Below, piece after piece: positions 1-5,279 of a DNA stretch of 5,968 nt. Where the stretch lies: positions 1-5,968 of the forward strand of contig DAOUXE010000083.1 of assembly GCA_030666765.1 (NCBI GenBank). The letters run 5' to 3'. Numbering within the stretch: position 1 is the stretch's first letter; the number at the start of each line of letters is the position of its first letter. Under the pieces are notes generated by a model. The model saw only the letters and a list, made by a program, of their open reading frames with translations. It ran no database searches and was not told the origin of the DNA. Both the position numbers and the translations under genes were made by a program. This DNA comes from Methanosarcinales archaeon. Lineage in GTDB: Archaea > Halobacteriota > Methanosarcinia > Methanosarcinales > Methanogasteraceae.

Positions 1-319
1 GAAAATGGATGCCGAAATATATTTATAAAGAGAAATCCAAAACAACAGAATGTCATGAAGAAATTAGAATCAGCACTCGATTCAATTAATCATATGGGGA
101 TTAAAGATTTGAATGGATGTGTGTATAACTTCGCTTCTCTAATTTAACTTGCCGTTGTAATTTATATACCCGAAAGTCATGTTATATGGACTGGACAAAC
201 GATTCCCGACTTATAGACGGTTTTCCTGTGTACCATGAAGTTGATCCAAAGAATTCCGTAATTCCGTTCCAATTTATAGGGCGCTTCCGGCAATTATCGC
301 TTAATCCCTCATGCCCCGA
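1..319. other. AT-rich region without a supportable gene
   Basis: No intact gene can be defended here. Plus frame 1 is open from base 1 to a TAA at 145-147 (48 codons, ending NFASLI), so it could be the C-terminus of a gene that begins outside the window. A second plus frame (ATG at 9, ending near 89) overlaps it, and I recognise neither product. TATA-like tracts occur near 18-27 and at 159-169, and the second reads well on both strands. An ATG at 186 opens 76 codons but runs into the 3' end of the nucleotidyltransferase gene on the other strand and changes to Arg/Ser-rich shadow sequence there, so I do not call it. No convincing terminator for the leftward nucleotidyltransferase gene was seen. 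Confidence 0.5.
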
Positions 320-1327
320 TCACTCCTCGGACTGCGGGACGTGCCCTAACAGATCGAGCGATCGCATCCACTCGCCGACCGGCTCGCGCGACGTCCCGAC
401 AACGAGGCGCTTCTGACCGCGCACATCCTCCAGCATACCCCGCGCCTCGACAACCTCGCCAGCAAGCGCCTGACCTGCATAAGTATGCGTGTAACAGAGG
501 ATCTCGGATACGACCGGATGGTCGATCTCGTATATCGCGGGACTGTCGAATGCGAAGTCTGCTCTTAGACCCCGCGCGGTCAAGCTGCACCGCCGCAGAT
601 CGGTTCCGCGCTCCTGCGCGACTGGCAGTTGATCCCAGTCACGGACAAAGAGCAGGTCGAAATGCTTACCGCCGATCATGCCCCTGTTCCCCTTCCGCAA
701 TTCATGTGCCAAAACCTCCTCAAACGAGATCTCCGGCACTCTCTTCATATATATTCGGTGCCACATCTCCTCACTGATCTCCGTAATATCGAGTTTGTCA
801 GAATCTCGGTCTCGATCACTGTCTCGGTCTCTGTTAAAGTCTCCGCCTCTGTCCCGGTTTCTCGAAATCTCCCGCAAAATCGCATCTCTCGCAAGGAACC
901 AGTATCGCCCGTACACCACGAAATCAATATCCGAACCTTCGATCTGTAATCCGGGAAGCATTGAACCCGTGACCCCCATCTTCCCGACCGGGATTCCAGC
1001 ACTCTTAAGCACGTCAACGATCACAGCAACACGCGGATCCTCTTTTTCAAGGGTGGGTATGCGATCATTCGATCTGAGAACCTCTGAGATTGCATCTTCG
1101 GGTAGACGGAACTTCCATGAGGGGTGGTTCTTCTCCAGAAACTCGCCAGACTCGTCAAAATCAAGTTTGCGATACCTGATACCGCCCATCTCACGATCAC
1201 CGTTCTGATCAGGTATGTATCTGAGGACTGCCTGCACGCCACCGGTATGATCGTAACCGGACGCTGCAAAGATCCAGTCGTTGTCCGTAACAATAAAATC
1301 GCGCAGTCGGATGTTCGTTGCGTGCAT
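320..1327 (-). CDS. Predicted archaeal nucleotidyltransferase (COG1665-like)
   Basis: The product is 335 residues. The N-terminal part (about 7-70, RLRDFIVTDNDWIFA, then LRYIPD and RYRKLDFD) matches the conserved start of the archaeal COG1665 family, as far as I recall it. The pol-beta-type nucleotidyltransferase signature follows: GS at 121-122, then DID at 133-135 (Asp133, Asp135), with a likely third acidic residue Asp224 in the KHFDLLFVRDW segment. These residues would bind metal and nucleotide; the substrate of the family is unknown to me. Residues about 156-178 are an Arg/Asp-rich low-complexity insert encoded by a degenerate simple repeat. The frame stays open upstream through the tRNA, but those 30 codons are just translated tRNA. 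The ATG at 1327 fits the family N-terminus and lies two bases after the tRNA 3' end. No Shine-Dalgarno site is possible there, so expression probably depends on the tRNA transcript. Confidence 0.85.
   Translation of the reverse strand: MHATNIRLRDFIVTDNDWIFAASGYDHTGGVQAVLRYIPDQNGDREMGGIRYRKLDFDESGEFLEKNHPSWKFRLPEDAISEVLRSNDRIPTLEKEDPRVAVIVDVLKSAGIPVGKMGVTGSMLPGLQIEGSDIDFVVYGRYWFLARDAILREISRNRDRGGDFNRDRDSDRDRDSDKLDITEISEEMWHRIYMKRVPEISFEEVLAHELRKGNRGMIGGKHFDLLFVRDWDQLPVAQERGTDLRRCSLTARGLRADFAFDSPAIYEIDHPVVSEILCYTHTYAGQALAGEVVEARGMLEDVRGQKRLVVGTSREPVGEWMRSLDLLGHVPQSEE
801..860 (-). repeat. Degenerate simple repeat inside the nucleotidyltransferase gene
   Basis: On the minus strand the sequence is built from variants of GACCGAGA/GATCGAGA/GACAGAGA units. 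It encodes an alternating Arg-Asp tract (RDRDSDRDRDSD, within residues about 156-178). The flanking parts of the protein fit the family, so the tract looks like a repeat-slippage insertion into a loop between the catalytic DID motif and the next conserved block. The frame is preserved. Confidence 0.7.
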
Positions 1328-1329
1328 TA

Positions 1330-1404
1330 TAGCGGGGGATGGATTTGAACCATCGATCTTCGGGTTATGAGCCCGACGGGATATCCTGGCTACCCTACCC
1401 CGCT
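1330..1404 (-). tRNA. Initiator tRNA-Met (CAT anticodon)
   Basis: This is a 75-base cloverleaf. The acceptor stem AGCGGGG pairs with CCCCGCT, followed by discriminator A at 1330. The D arm contains AGCCAGGA. The anticodon stem TCGGG/CCCGA carries loop CTCATAA, and the T arm is GATGG-TTCAAAT-CCATC. The A1:U72 pair and the three consecutive G:C pairs at the base of the anticodon stem are hallmarks of archaeal initiator rather than elongator tRNA-Met. No intron is present. CCA is not encoded (the next bases are TAATG), so it must be added after transcription. A coding sequence begins two bases downstream on the same strand. Confidence 0.95.
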
Positions 1405-1413
1405 GGCATGGTT

Positions 1414-1446
1414 GCATACCTGATACCGTGCCGGTAATACATAAAT
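1414..1446 (-). promoter_or_regulatory. Archaeal promoter of the tRNA-Met gene (box A and box B)
   Basis: On the minus strand, ATTTATGTA (1446-1438) is a box A/TATA element. The ATGC at 1417-1414 matches the box B initiator seen at archaeal stable-RNA genes. The box A centre lies about 27 bases from the G of box B, the usual archaeal distance. This predicts a start near 1415 and a 5' leader of about 11 bases that RNase P would remove. The promoter probably also drives the nucleotidyltransferase gene downstream. Confidence 0.7.
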
Positions 1447-1502
1447 GCTTTGATCACTTTGGCAACAGTTCACAAACCCGAGTCCCCCAAACGCTTCAAA
1501 TG

Positions 1503-1511
1503 TTTTATATG
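1503..1511 (+). promoter_or_regulatory. TATA box of the lipoprotein gene
   Basis: TTTTATAT at 1503-1510 is centred about 26 bases upstream of the ATG at 1533. That is the normal TATA-to-start distance in archaea, so transcription should begin at or next to the A of the start codon, giving a leaderless mRNA. Consistent with this, no Shine-Dalgarno sequence precedes the ATG. Confidence 0.6.
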
Positions 1512-1532
1512 ATTGTGTGATGTATAGCAATT

Positions 1533-2066
1533 ATGAAAAAAAACAATAAAATCACAGGAAGAAACATAGCCGTAATTATTATCACACTTACCATAGTATG
1601 TTCTGCGTTCGGCTGCATCGGCGGCGATAAACCGTCCGAGAAGAGATCAACTGCCCAATGGGTGCCGCCGGAGCGTCCTTATGTAAAATCGATCGACACA
1701 TCCCAACTGAAACTTGGAGTCCCCTCTGATGCGACCATAACGATCTTTAACAATGGAAACGAAGCCGTTACGAAAGAGAAGATAGTCCTGACCGCAACTG
1801 CCGTCAAGATGGATGACTGGAAGACTAACATTGGTATGAAAGGCGTGTCTGCCGAAGATAAGACTGAGGAGTACACGCTCGAATTTGATGATCGGATTGA
1901 GGGGGGAGAGTTGCATGAATTGTGCGCGGAGTTTAATCTTCCTGAGAAAGTCGAAACAAAGATCGGAAAAGTATCAATTGCAGGAACCTACCATGTGGTG
2001 ATCAAAGTATATGCAAACGATGACTTGATAGGTGAAAAGATACTAACAGACTTGCATCTGACATGA
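1533..2066 (+). CDS. Predicted cell-surface lipoprotein, unknown function
   Basis: The 177-residue product has a short Lys-rich N-region (KKNNK), a hydrophobic segment at about 12-26 (IAVIIITLTIVCSAF) and a lipobox-like CSAFGC, which predicts cleavage before Cys28 and lipid attachment. After a short polar linker, the mature part is rich in alternating beta-type sequence (for example ATITIFNNGNEAV and HVVIKVYANDD). This suggests one immunoglobulin-like or CARDB-like beta-sandwich exposed outside the membrane, but I recognise no named family. It has no Cys other than Cys23, Cys28 and Cys131 and no second membrane segment. It has its own leaderless-type promoter and ends nine bases before rpl39e, so read-through into the ribosomal genes is possible. 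Similar small beta-rich lipoproteins are common in methanogens, where they are thought to be binding or scaffold proteins. Confidence 0.8.
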   Translation: MKKNNKITGRNIAVIIITLTIVCSAFGCIGGDKPSEKRSTAQWVPPERPYVKSIDTSQLKLGVPSDATITIFNNGNEAVTKEKIVLTATAVKMDDWKTNIGMKGVSAEDKTEEYTLEFDDRIEGGELHELCAEFNLPEKVETKIGKVSIAGTYHVVIKVYANDDLIGEKILTDLHLT

Positions 2067-2075
2067 AGTGATTAT

Positions 2076-2228
2076 ATGACCAAAAAAACGAAAGGACAGA
2101 AGAAACTGCTCGCAAAGGCACACAATCAGAACCAGCGTGTTCCTGTTTGGGCAATTATGAAGACGAATCGGAAAGTTTCAACCCATCCGAAGAGACGTCA
2201 CTGGAGACGGAACAGCATCAAGGATTGA
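2076..2228 (+). CDS. rpl39e: Large-subunit ribosomal protein L39e (eL39)
   Basis: The gene encodes a 50-residue, very basic protein beginning [15 protein letters not shown]. It contains the family core [17 protein letters not shown] and the C-terminal block [14 protein letters not shown], which match archaeal and eukaryotic L39e along the whole length. The protein lines the wall of the peptide exit tunnel of the archaeal 50S subunit. The start ATG is preceded by a weak Shine-Dalgarno-like AAGTGAT. Its stop (2226-2228) lies six bases before the rpl31e start, so the two are an operon, as in many archaea. A tract at about 2004-2013 (AAGTATATGC), inside the preceding lipoprotein gene, could be a separate TATA box, but this is weak. 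Confidence 0.96.
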   Translation: MTKKTKGQKKLLAKAHNQNQRVPVWAIMKTNRKVSTHPKRRHWRRNSIKD

Positions 2229-2234
2229 TTGAGT

Positions 2235-2492
2235 ATGATGGAAAAGGAACAGATATACACGATACCGCTGCGGTCTGTGAAGAGGACTGCCAGATGGAAA
2301 CGGAGTAAGAGGGCAGTGAAAGATGTGCGCACATACCTCACGAGGCACATGAAGACGGATTTCGAGAGCGTCAAACTGGATCACACGATCAATGAAGCGA
2401 TCTGGAGGCGGGGCGCAGAGAAGCCGCCGAGGCGTATCCGGGTGCGTGCTGTGCGGTTTGAGGACGGTGTTGTGGAGGCGGAACTCGCTTGA
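2235..2492 (+). CDS. rpl31e: Large-subunit ribosomal protein L31e (eL31)
   Basis: The 85-residue product begins [16 protein letters not shown]. The family blocks are clear: IYTIPLR, then [64 protein letters not shown]. The length is normal for archaeal L31e. It binds 23S rRNA on the solvent side of the 50S subunit near the exit tunnel. Three starts are possible: TTG at 2229, ATG at 2235 and ATG at 2238. I chose 2235 because a weak AGGAT site at 2221-2225 is nine bases upstream; 2238 would drop only one Met. The gene follows rpl39e and precedes aIF6, the common euryarchaeal order. Confidence 0.95.
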   Translation: MMEKEQIYTIPLRSVKRTARWKRSKRAVKDVRTYLTRHMKTDFESVKLDHTINEAIWRRGAEKPPRRIRVRAVRFEDGVVEAELA

Positions 2493-2532
2493 TTCTTTTG
2501 TCTCTACAATGCTGTGCTGAAAGCTTTCTTGA

Positions 2533-2541
2533 AGGGGTGAG
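2533..2541 (+). promoter_or_regulatory. Shine-Dalgarno site fixing the CTG start of aIF6
   Basis: AGGGGTGAG (2533-2541) is the best ribosome binding site in this operon, with GGTGA at 2536-2540. Seven bases separate it from the CTG at 2548. An in-frame TGA lies at 2530-2532, and there is no ATG, GTG or TTG in frame between that stop and the CTG. The site therefore supports initiation at CTG. Confidence 0.7.
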
Positions 2542-2547
2542 AGTGCG

Positions 2548-3207
2548 CTGGATCGAAAACTGACGCTTTATGGCAGTACCGTACTCGGCGTCTTCGCCAC
2601 GGTGACTGAGGACGTAGCATTCGTTCCGGCAGGTGTGCCTGACTTGGTTGCGCAACAGATCGAGGATGTGCTGCAGGTTCGGATTGTGCCGGTTTCGCTG
2701 GCAGGGAGTTTCATCGTGGGATCTCTGTTGTGCGGGAACTGCACCGGGTTTGTGGTCTCAAAGTATGCGCACCCAAGCGAGATTAAAGAACTGCGAGAGT
2801 TTGGCGACGTGCAGCCACTCCCGAGCCTCATGAACGCTTGCGGAAACATCATTCTCGCAAACGACACCGCTGCGATCGTACACCCGCACCTATCTGATAA
2901 GGCGATAGCAGTGATTCGGGAGACGATGCAGGTGGATGTGCATAGGGCGACTGTCGCAGGGTTAAAGACGGTTGGCATGGCCGGAATCGCCACTAACAAA
3001 GGTGTTCTGGTGCATCCGAAGGTAAGCGATGCTGAAATAGCAATTCTCGAGGACGTGTTCGGTCTTCCGGTCGATATCGGGACTGTCAATTTCGGATCAC
3101 CGCTTATCGGGGCGGGGTTGCTTGCAAACTCGGCAGGATACCTTGCAGGCGCGGACACTACAGGACATGAACTCGGCAGGATCGAGGATGCGCTCGGGTT
3201 CATATGA
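2548..3207 (+). CDS. eif6: Translation initiation factor 6 (aIF6), CTG start
   Basis: Starting at 2548 the product is 219 residues, the normal aIF6 length. It begins (M)DRKLTLYGSTVLGVFATVTEDVAFVPAG, equivalent to the usual M-x-RK-L-x-x-x-G start of the family. Further aIF6 blocks include LCGNCTGFVVSKYA, IILANDTAAIVHPHLSD, NKGVLVHPKVSD and GSPLIGAGLLANSAGYLAG. The pseudo-repeated pattern is that of the pentein propeller fold. aIF6 binds the large ribosomal subunit and prevents premature joining with the small subunit. The first canonical start in frame, GTG at 2602, would delete the conserved first strand, so a CTG start with its strong ribosome site is preferred. A sequencing error in an original ATG cannot be excluded. 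The gene lies 55 bases after rpl31e and 45 before cooC. Confidence 0.93.
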   Translation: MDRKLTLYGSTVLGVFATVTEDVAFVPAGVPDLVAQQIEDVLQVRIVPVSLAGSFIVGSLLCGNCTGFVVSKYAHPSEIKELREFGDVQPLPSLMNACGNIILANDTAAIVHPHLSDKAIAVIRETMQVDVHRATVAGLKTVGMAGIATNKGVLVHPKVSDAEIAILEDVFGLPVDIGTVNFGSPLIGAGLLANSAGYLAGADTTGHELGRIEDALGFI

Positions 3208-3252
3208 TGCGCTGGAGTGCGCGGCAGCCTTCCTGATGCCAGGGGTATGCTT

Positions 3253-3996
3253 ATGACAACAACTATCGCAATCACTGGAAAAGGTGGAACAGGGAAGACA
3301 GCAGTCACCGCGCTCTTGATCAGACACGTTATGCGCGGCGGCAGTGTGCTGCTTGCGGTCGATGCCGATCCCGACACCAATCTTCCGGACGCGCTTGGCG
3401 ATACCGTTACCAAAACCGTGGGCGATGTCAGGGAGCTGATACTCGAAGGTCTTCCGCCTGATGCCGACAAGATGCTGGTGCTCGAATCGAGGATATACGA
3501 GATACTTACAGAGACACCAAAGTACGACCTGCTTGTGATGGGGAGGCCTGATGGGCCCGGATGCTACTGCTATGCAAACAACCTGCTTCGCGGCATCATG
3601 GACAAGGTTACGAAGAACTACGATCTTACGATCATCGACACCGCGGCAGGTCTTGAGCATCTGAGCAGGAGGATTATCAGAAACCTCGATATATTACTTG
3701 TGGTGACCGATGGCTCGCGCAAAGGGCTTCTCACTGCCGAGCGAATACGTGATCTCGCAGGCGAACTCGACCTCGGATTTAAAAAGATCTATATCATCTT
3801 AAACAAGGTCACACCTGGGAACAGGGAGAGTTTGCAGAAATATGCAACGGAACTCGGTTTCGAGATCGCGGGAACGATCCCGTTTGATGACACACTTGCA
3901 GACTACGATCTCGAGGGGACTCCTCTCATCGATCTGCCTGATGACTCGGAAGCGGTCGTAGAGGTGGAACGGATCGCAGAGTTGATCGGGATCTGA
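3253..3996 (+). CDS. cooC: Carbon monoxide dehydrogenase maturation ATPase CooC
   Basis: The 247-residue product is a MinD/ParA-type deviant Walker-A ATPase. The P-loop is GKGGTGKT (9-16) with signature Lys10, DADPDTNL is at 37-44 (switch I), and the Walker-B-like strand is DLTIIDTAAG (124-133). The diagnostic CooC motif GPGCYCYANN (101-110) contains the Cys104-x-Cys106 pair, which in characterised CooC proteins binds metal at the dimer interface. CooC uses ATP to help insert Ni into the C-cluster of carbon monoxide dehydrogenase, here presumably the CODH/acetyl-CoA synthase of the Wood-Ljungdahl pathway. Starts at GTG 3217, ATG 3247 and ATG 3253 are possible. AGGGGT at 3241-3246 is six bases before 3253, and the family begins just ahead of the P-loop, so 3253 is chosen. 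No CODH genes are visible; its place after aIF6 is unusual. Confidence 0.94.
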   Translation: MTTTIAITGKGGTGKTAVTALLIRHVMRGGSVLLAVDADPDTNLPDALGDTVTKTVGDVRELILEGLPPDADKMLVLESRIYEILTETPKYDLLVMGRPDGPGCYCYANNLLRGIMDKVTKNYDLTIIDTAAGLEHLSRRIIRNLDILLVVTDGSRKGLLTAERIRDLAGELDLGFKKIYIILNKVTPGNRESLQKYATELGFEIAGTIPFDDTLADYDLEGTPLIDLPDDSEAVVEVERIAELIGI

Positions 3997-4145
3997 CAAT
4001 TCTTGTTGATTTATGCCACCCTGTAAGTCTAATTTGGAGTTCTAACATTTCAGAACGTCGTTTTAGGTGATGCCGGGGATCTGTGGGATCATCGCATAAT
4101 GCCCAAGCGGGGATCTCTGATATCCGGTTAGTGCAGAAGGATCGC
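3997..4145. other. Spacer after cooC, no gene seen
   Basis: This is the end of the rightward operon. A T-rich stretch (4000-4013) and a weak hairpin (GTTCT at 4039-4043 with AGAAC at 4052-4056, followed by a TTTT run) could terminate cooC transcription, but neither is strong. The 9-mer CGGGGATCT occurs twice (4074-4082 and 4108-4116), 34 bases apart, each followed by a partly similar CTGxxxTC stretch. No open frame here resembles a protein I know. Confidence 0.45.
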
Positions 4146-4317
4146 CTATAATTCAATTTGCCCGGCTGCCGCCTGCAGGATCATGAGCGCGCCTGAGGGG
4201 GTGACGCACATCGCCGCTGACATCAGCCGCGTCGTCGTGTGTGCCGCTGGCCGCGATTGCAAGCGCGATCGCGGCGTCCGCGGGGGTGTGAGGATGCCGT
4301 CGCGGCCCGAGGTCGCC
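4146..4317 (-). pseudogene. Decayed dockerin-like EF-hand segment, copy 1
   Basis: Read on the minus strand, the segment has the two-half EF-hand pattern of archaeal dockerin-type domains, but split between frames. The pieces are GDL, then (shifted) GRDGILTP, then TPADAAIALAIAASGTHDDAADVSGD, then (shifted) VTPSGALMILQAAAGQIEL and a TAG at 4148-4146. An extra G in GGGCC, two extra Cs in the CCCCC run and an indel after GAT explain the shifts. The total, 172 bases, fits a domain of about 57 codons plus stop. A working version would bind calcium at Asp-rich loops and dock a surface protein to a cohesin partner. No in-frame N-terminal protein is attached. It is interpreted as a relic, and a similar copy lies about 1.2 kb away on the same strand. 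Confidence 0.6.
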
Positions 4318-4378
4318 TAACAGCTGCGTGCCGCCCGTCCACGGTTGCGTGAGTAGATGTGCCGCATGGAAATGTGGA

Positions 4379-4386
4379 GCGTGGCG
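4379..4386 (+). repeat. Target-site duplication, left copy (GCGTGGCG)
   Basis: The 8-mer GCGTGGCG lies directly outside the left inverted end of the element at 4387-4622 and is repeated exactly at 4623-4630, directly outside the right end. This is what an insertion with an 8-bp staggered cut leaves behind. Confidence 0.75.
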
Positions 4387-4622
4387 GTAACTACTCAGGT
4401 ACCTAAAACCACTATTATGGGACTTCACTGTGCAGGAACTACCCCGAATGAGGGGGGTACTGTAACCAAACCGGGAATTTAACTGCAGAGTGCGCAGAGG
4501 TACGCGGAGGGGAAATAAACGGTTAAATACTCTGCGGTCCTCTGCGCCCTCAGCGGTTGTCTTTCTTGCCGGAAAGTGCAGAATCACAATCGGACGACCA
4601 ATCAACATACCTGAGTGGTTAC
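4387..4622. mobile_element. MITE-like non-autonomous element with IS66-type ends
   Basis: This 236-bp element has no transposase gene. The left end is GTAACTACTCAGGTA (4387-4401) and the right end, on the minus strand, is GTAACCACTCAGGTA (4622-4608): 14 of 15 bases match. Both ends are flanked directly by the same 8-mer, GCGTGGCG. Ends beginning GTAA with an 8-bp target duplication are characteristic of the IS66 family, so a parent IS66-like element elsewhere in the genome is the likely mobiliser (inference). Inside are a GC hairpin (TACCCC 4440-4445 with GGGGTA 4454-4459) and a large imperfect palindrome of GCAGAG-type units (4481-4558). The element lies between the retropepsin gene and dockerin relic 1. 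The exact target duplication suggests a fairly recent insertion. Confidence 0.78.
4481..4558. repeat. Imperfect palindrome of GCAGAG-type units
   Basis: The left arm begins AACTGCAGAGTGCGCAGAGG (4481-4500). The right arm, read on the minus strand from 4558, begins AACCGCTGAGGGCGCAGAGG. The first 20 positions agree at 17, and the next nine agree at six. Each arm carries three spaced variants of the unit (G)CGCAGAG. The AT-rich centre (about 4513-4527) would form the loop of a long hairpin. Short repeats of this CGCAGAG type are, to my recollection, scattered in intergenic DNA of many bacteria and some archaea. Here the palindrome lies wholly within the MITE-like element. Confidence 0.7.
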
Positions 4623-4630
4623 GCGTGGCG
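4623..4630 (+). repeat. Target-site duplication, right copy (GCGTGGCG)
   Basis: This is an exact repeat of 4379-4386, directly outside the right inverted end of the element. Joining the two flanks at one copy restores a continuous sequence with no further change. Confidence 0.75.
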
Positions 4631-4680
4631 AAGCATTGCCGATGCTGTCGCGACAAGCGCACGCGCTAAAACCAACCCCC

Positions 4681-5028
4681 TCACCAAAATTCAATCTTCA
4701 TGTTGACCTCTTCTAAGAAATCAAGCCCGATGATCATTTCAACACCATTCTCATCGATTTCATCATCGAATAACTCATCGGTCACCCCAATCCCAATGTC
4801 CGCAGTCATGTCATCTGCTAGTGTTCTCACACCCACCTCTGCCTGTCGCCCCACTATCAGATGACCTGATGCCGAAACCATTTCGATGCGACCTTTCAGT
4901 TCCATACCCATACTATCAGCCAGCCGCCGGCTCATCACGCTTTTATCCGCACCGGTATCTATAAATCCAACCGTGTACGCATGTTGATCTCCTGATGCGA
5001 CCTCGATAGCGCGGTACAGCCTACCCAT
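4681..5028 (-). CDS. Retropepsin-like (clan AA) aspartic protease
   Basis: The 115-residue product has one catalytic motif, GFIDTGADKSVMS (Asp24-Thr25-Gly26-Ala27), followed by RRLADSMG. The C-terminal MIIGLDFLEEVNMKIEF (99-114) is the usual final hydrophobic block, similar to the I-L-G-x-D-F-L pattern of small prokaryotic retropepsins. One copy per chain implies a homodimer with a shared active site. There is no signal peptide, so it is probably cytoplasmic; the substrate is unknown. The ATG at 5028 is preceded by a strong GGGGTGA (5040-5034) at five bases, which favours it over the GTG at 5037. The start overlaps the end of the small upstream gene by eight bases (ATGGGTAG), which implies coupled translation. 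After the stop at 4683-4681, GC-rich relic and element DNA begins. Confidence 0.85.
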   Translation of the reverse strand: MGRLYRAIEVASGDQHAYTVGFIDTGADKSVMSRRLADSMGMELKGRIEMVSASGHLIVGRQAEVGVRTLADDMTADIGIGVTDELFDDEIDENGVEMIIGLDFLEEVNMKIEFW

Positions 5029-5227
5029 AACTCTCACCCCATAACAATTTCAAAATATTTTTGCACATCTTCGTGTTGTGGAGATCGCCAGCAACTTGTA
5101 CCTCATCACCTTCCACGGTTATCTCCAGTGCTTTATTGATTTCCCTTATTCTGCTCACAACATAGTCTATCCTGTCATGGGGTATCAGGAAACGGATTTT
5201 ACGGATTTCAAGGGTTCTCATTACCAT
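5021..5227 (-). CDS. Small unknown protein paired with the retropepsin
   Basis: The 68-residue product begins MVMRTLEIRKIRFLIPHDRI. I do not recognise it. The pattern of a hydrophobic strand (IRFLI), a helix (DYVVSRIREINKA), two short strands (LEITVEG, EVQVAGD) and a C-terminal helix (KMCKNILKLLWG) suggests a small ferredoxin- or ACT-like alpha/beta fold; this is inference only. GGTGA (5236-5232) is four bases before ATG 5227. ATG 5221 and ATG 5245 are alternatives, and 5245 would add six residues ahead of the ribosome site. The 8-base overlap with the protease gene indicates an operon, so it may be the protease's substrate, partner or regulator. A TATA-like CAATATAG at 5286-5279 lies within the dockerin relic upstream. 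Confidence 0.65.
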   Translation of the reverse strand: MVMRTLEIRKIRFLIPHDRIDYVVSRIREINKALEITVEGDEVQVAGDLHNTKMCKNILKLLWGESYG

Positions 5228-5279
5228 GATTTCACCAAGTTGCATGTATGCTGTGAATTGTCATATCTTTGCTATGTCC

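Noticed and set aside
186..416. A 76-codon open frame after a TATA-like tract
   Set aside because: It overlaps the 3' end of the nucleotidyltransferase gene, the TATA spacing is not ideal, and the product resembles no family I know.
678..1208. A 176-codon open frame on the plus strand
   Set aside because: It is antisense to the nucleotidyltransferase, with Ser/Arg-rich shadow sequence and no recognisable domain.
1328..1417. A 30-codon N-terminal extension of the nucleotidyltransferase
   Set aside because: The extension is the initiator tRNA read as protein. The family N-terminus begins at the ATG at 1327.
2568..3470. A 300-codon open frame on the minus strand
   Set aside because: It lies antisense to aIF6 and cooC, both clearly real. 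Its Ser/Thr/Pro-rich composition is a shadow of those genes.
4074..4116. Two CGGGGATCT repeats as a CRISPR or operator signal
   Set aside because: There are only two copies of nine bases with no regular array, and no gene lies beside them.
4153..4662. A 169-codon open frame on the minus strand
   Set aside because: It runs across the MITE-like element, its palindrome and part of dockerin relic 1, so it is a chance chimera and not a gene.
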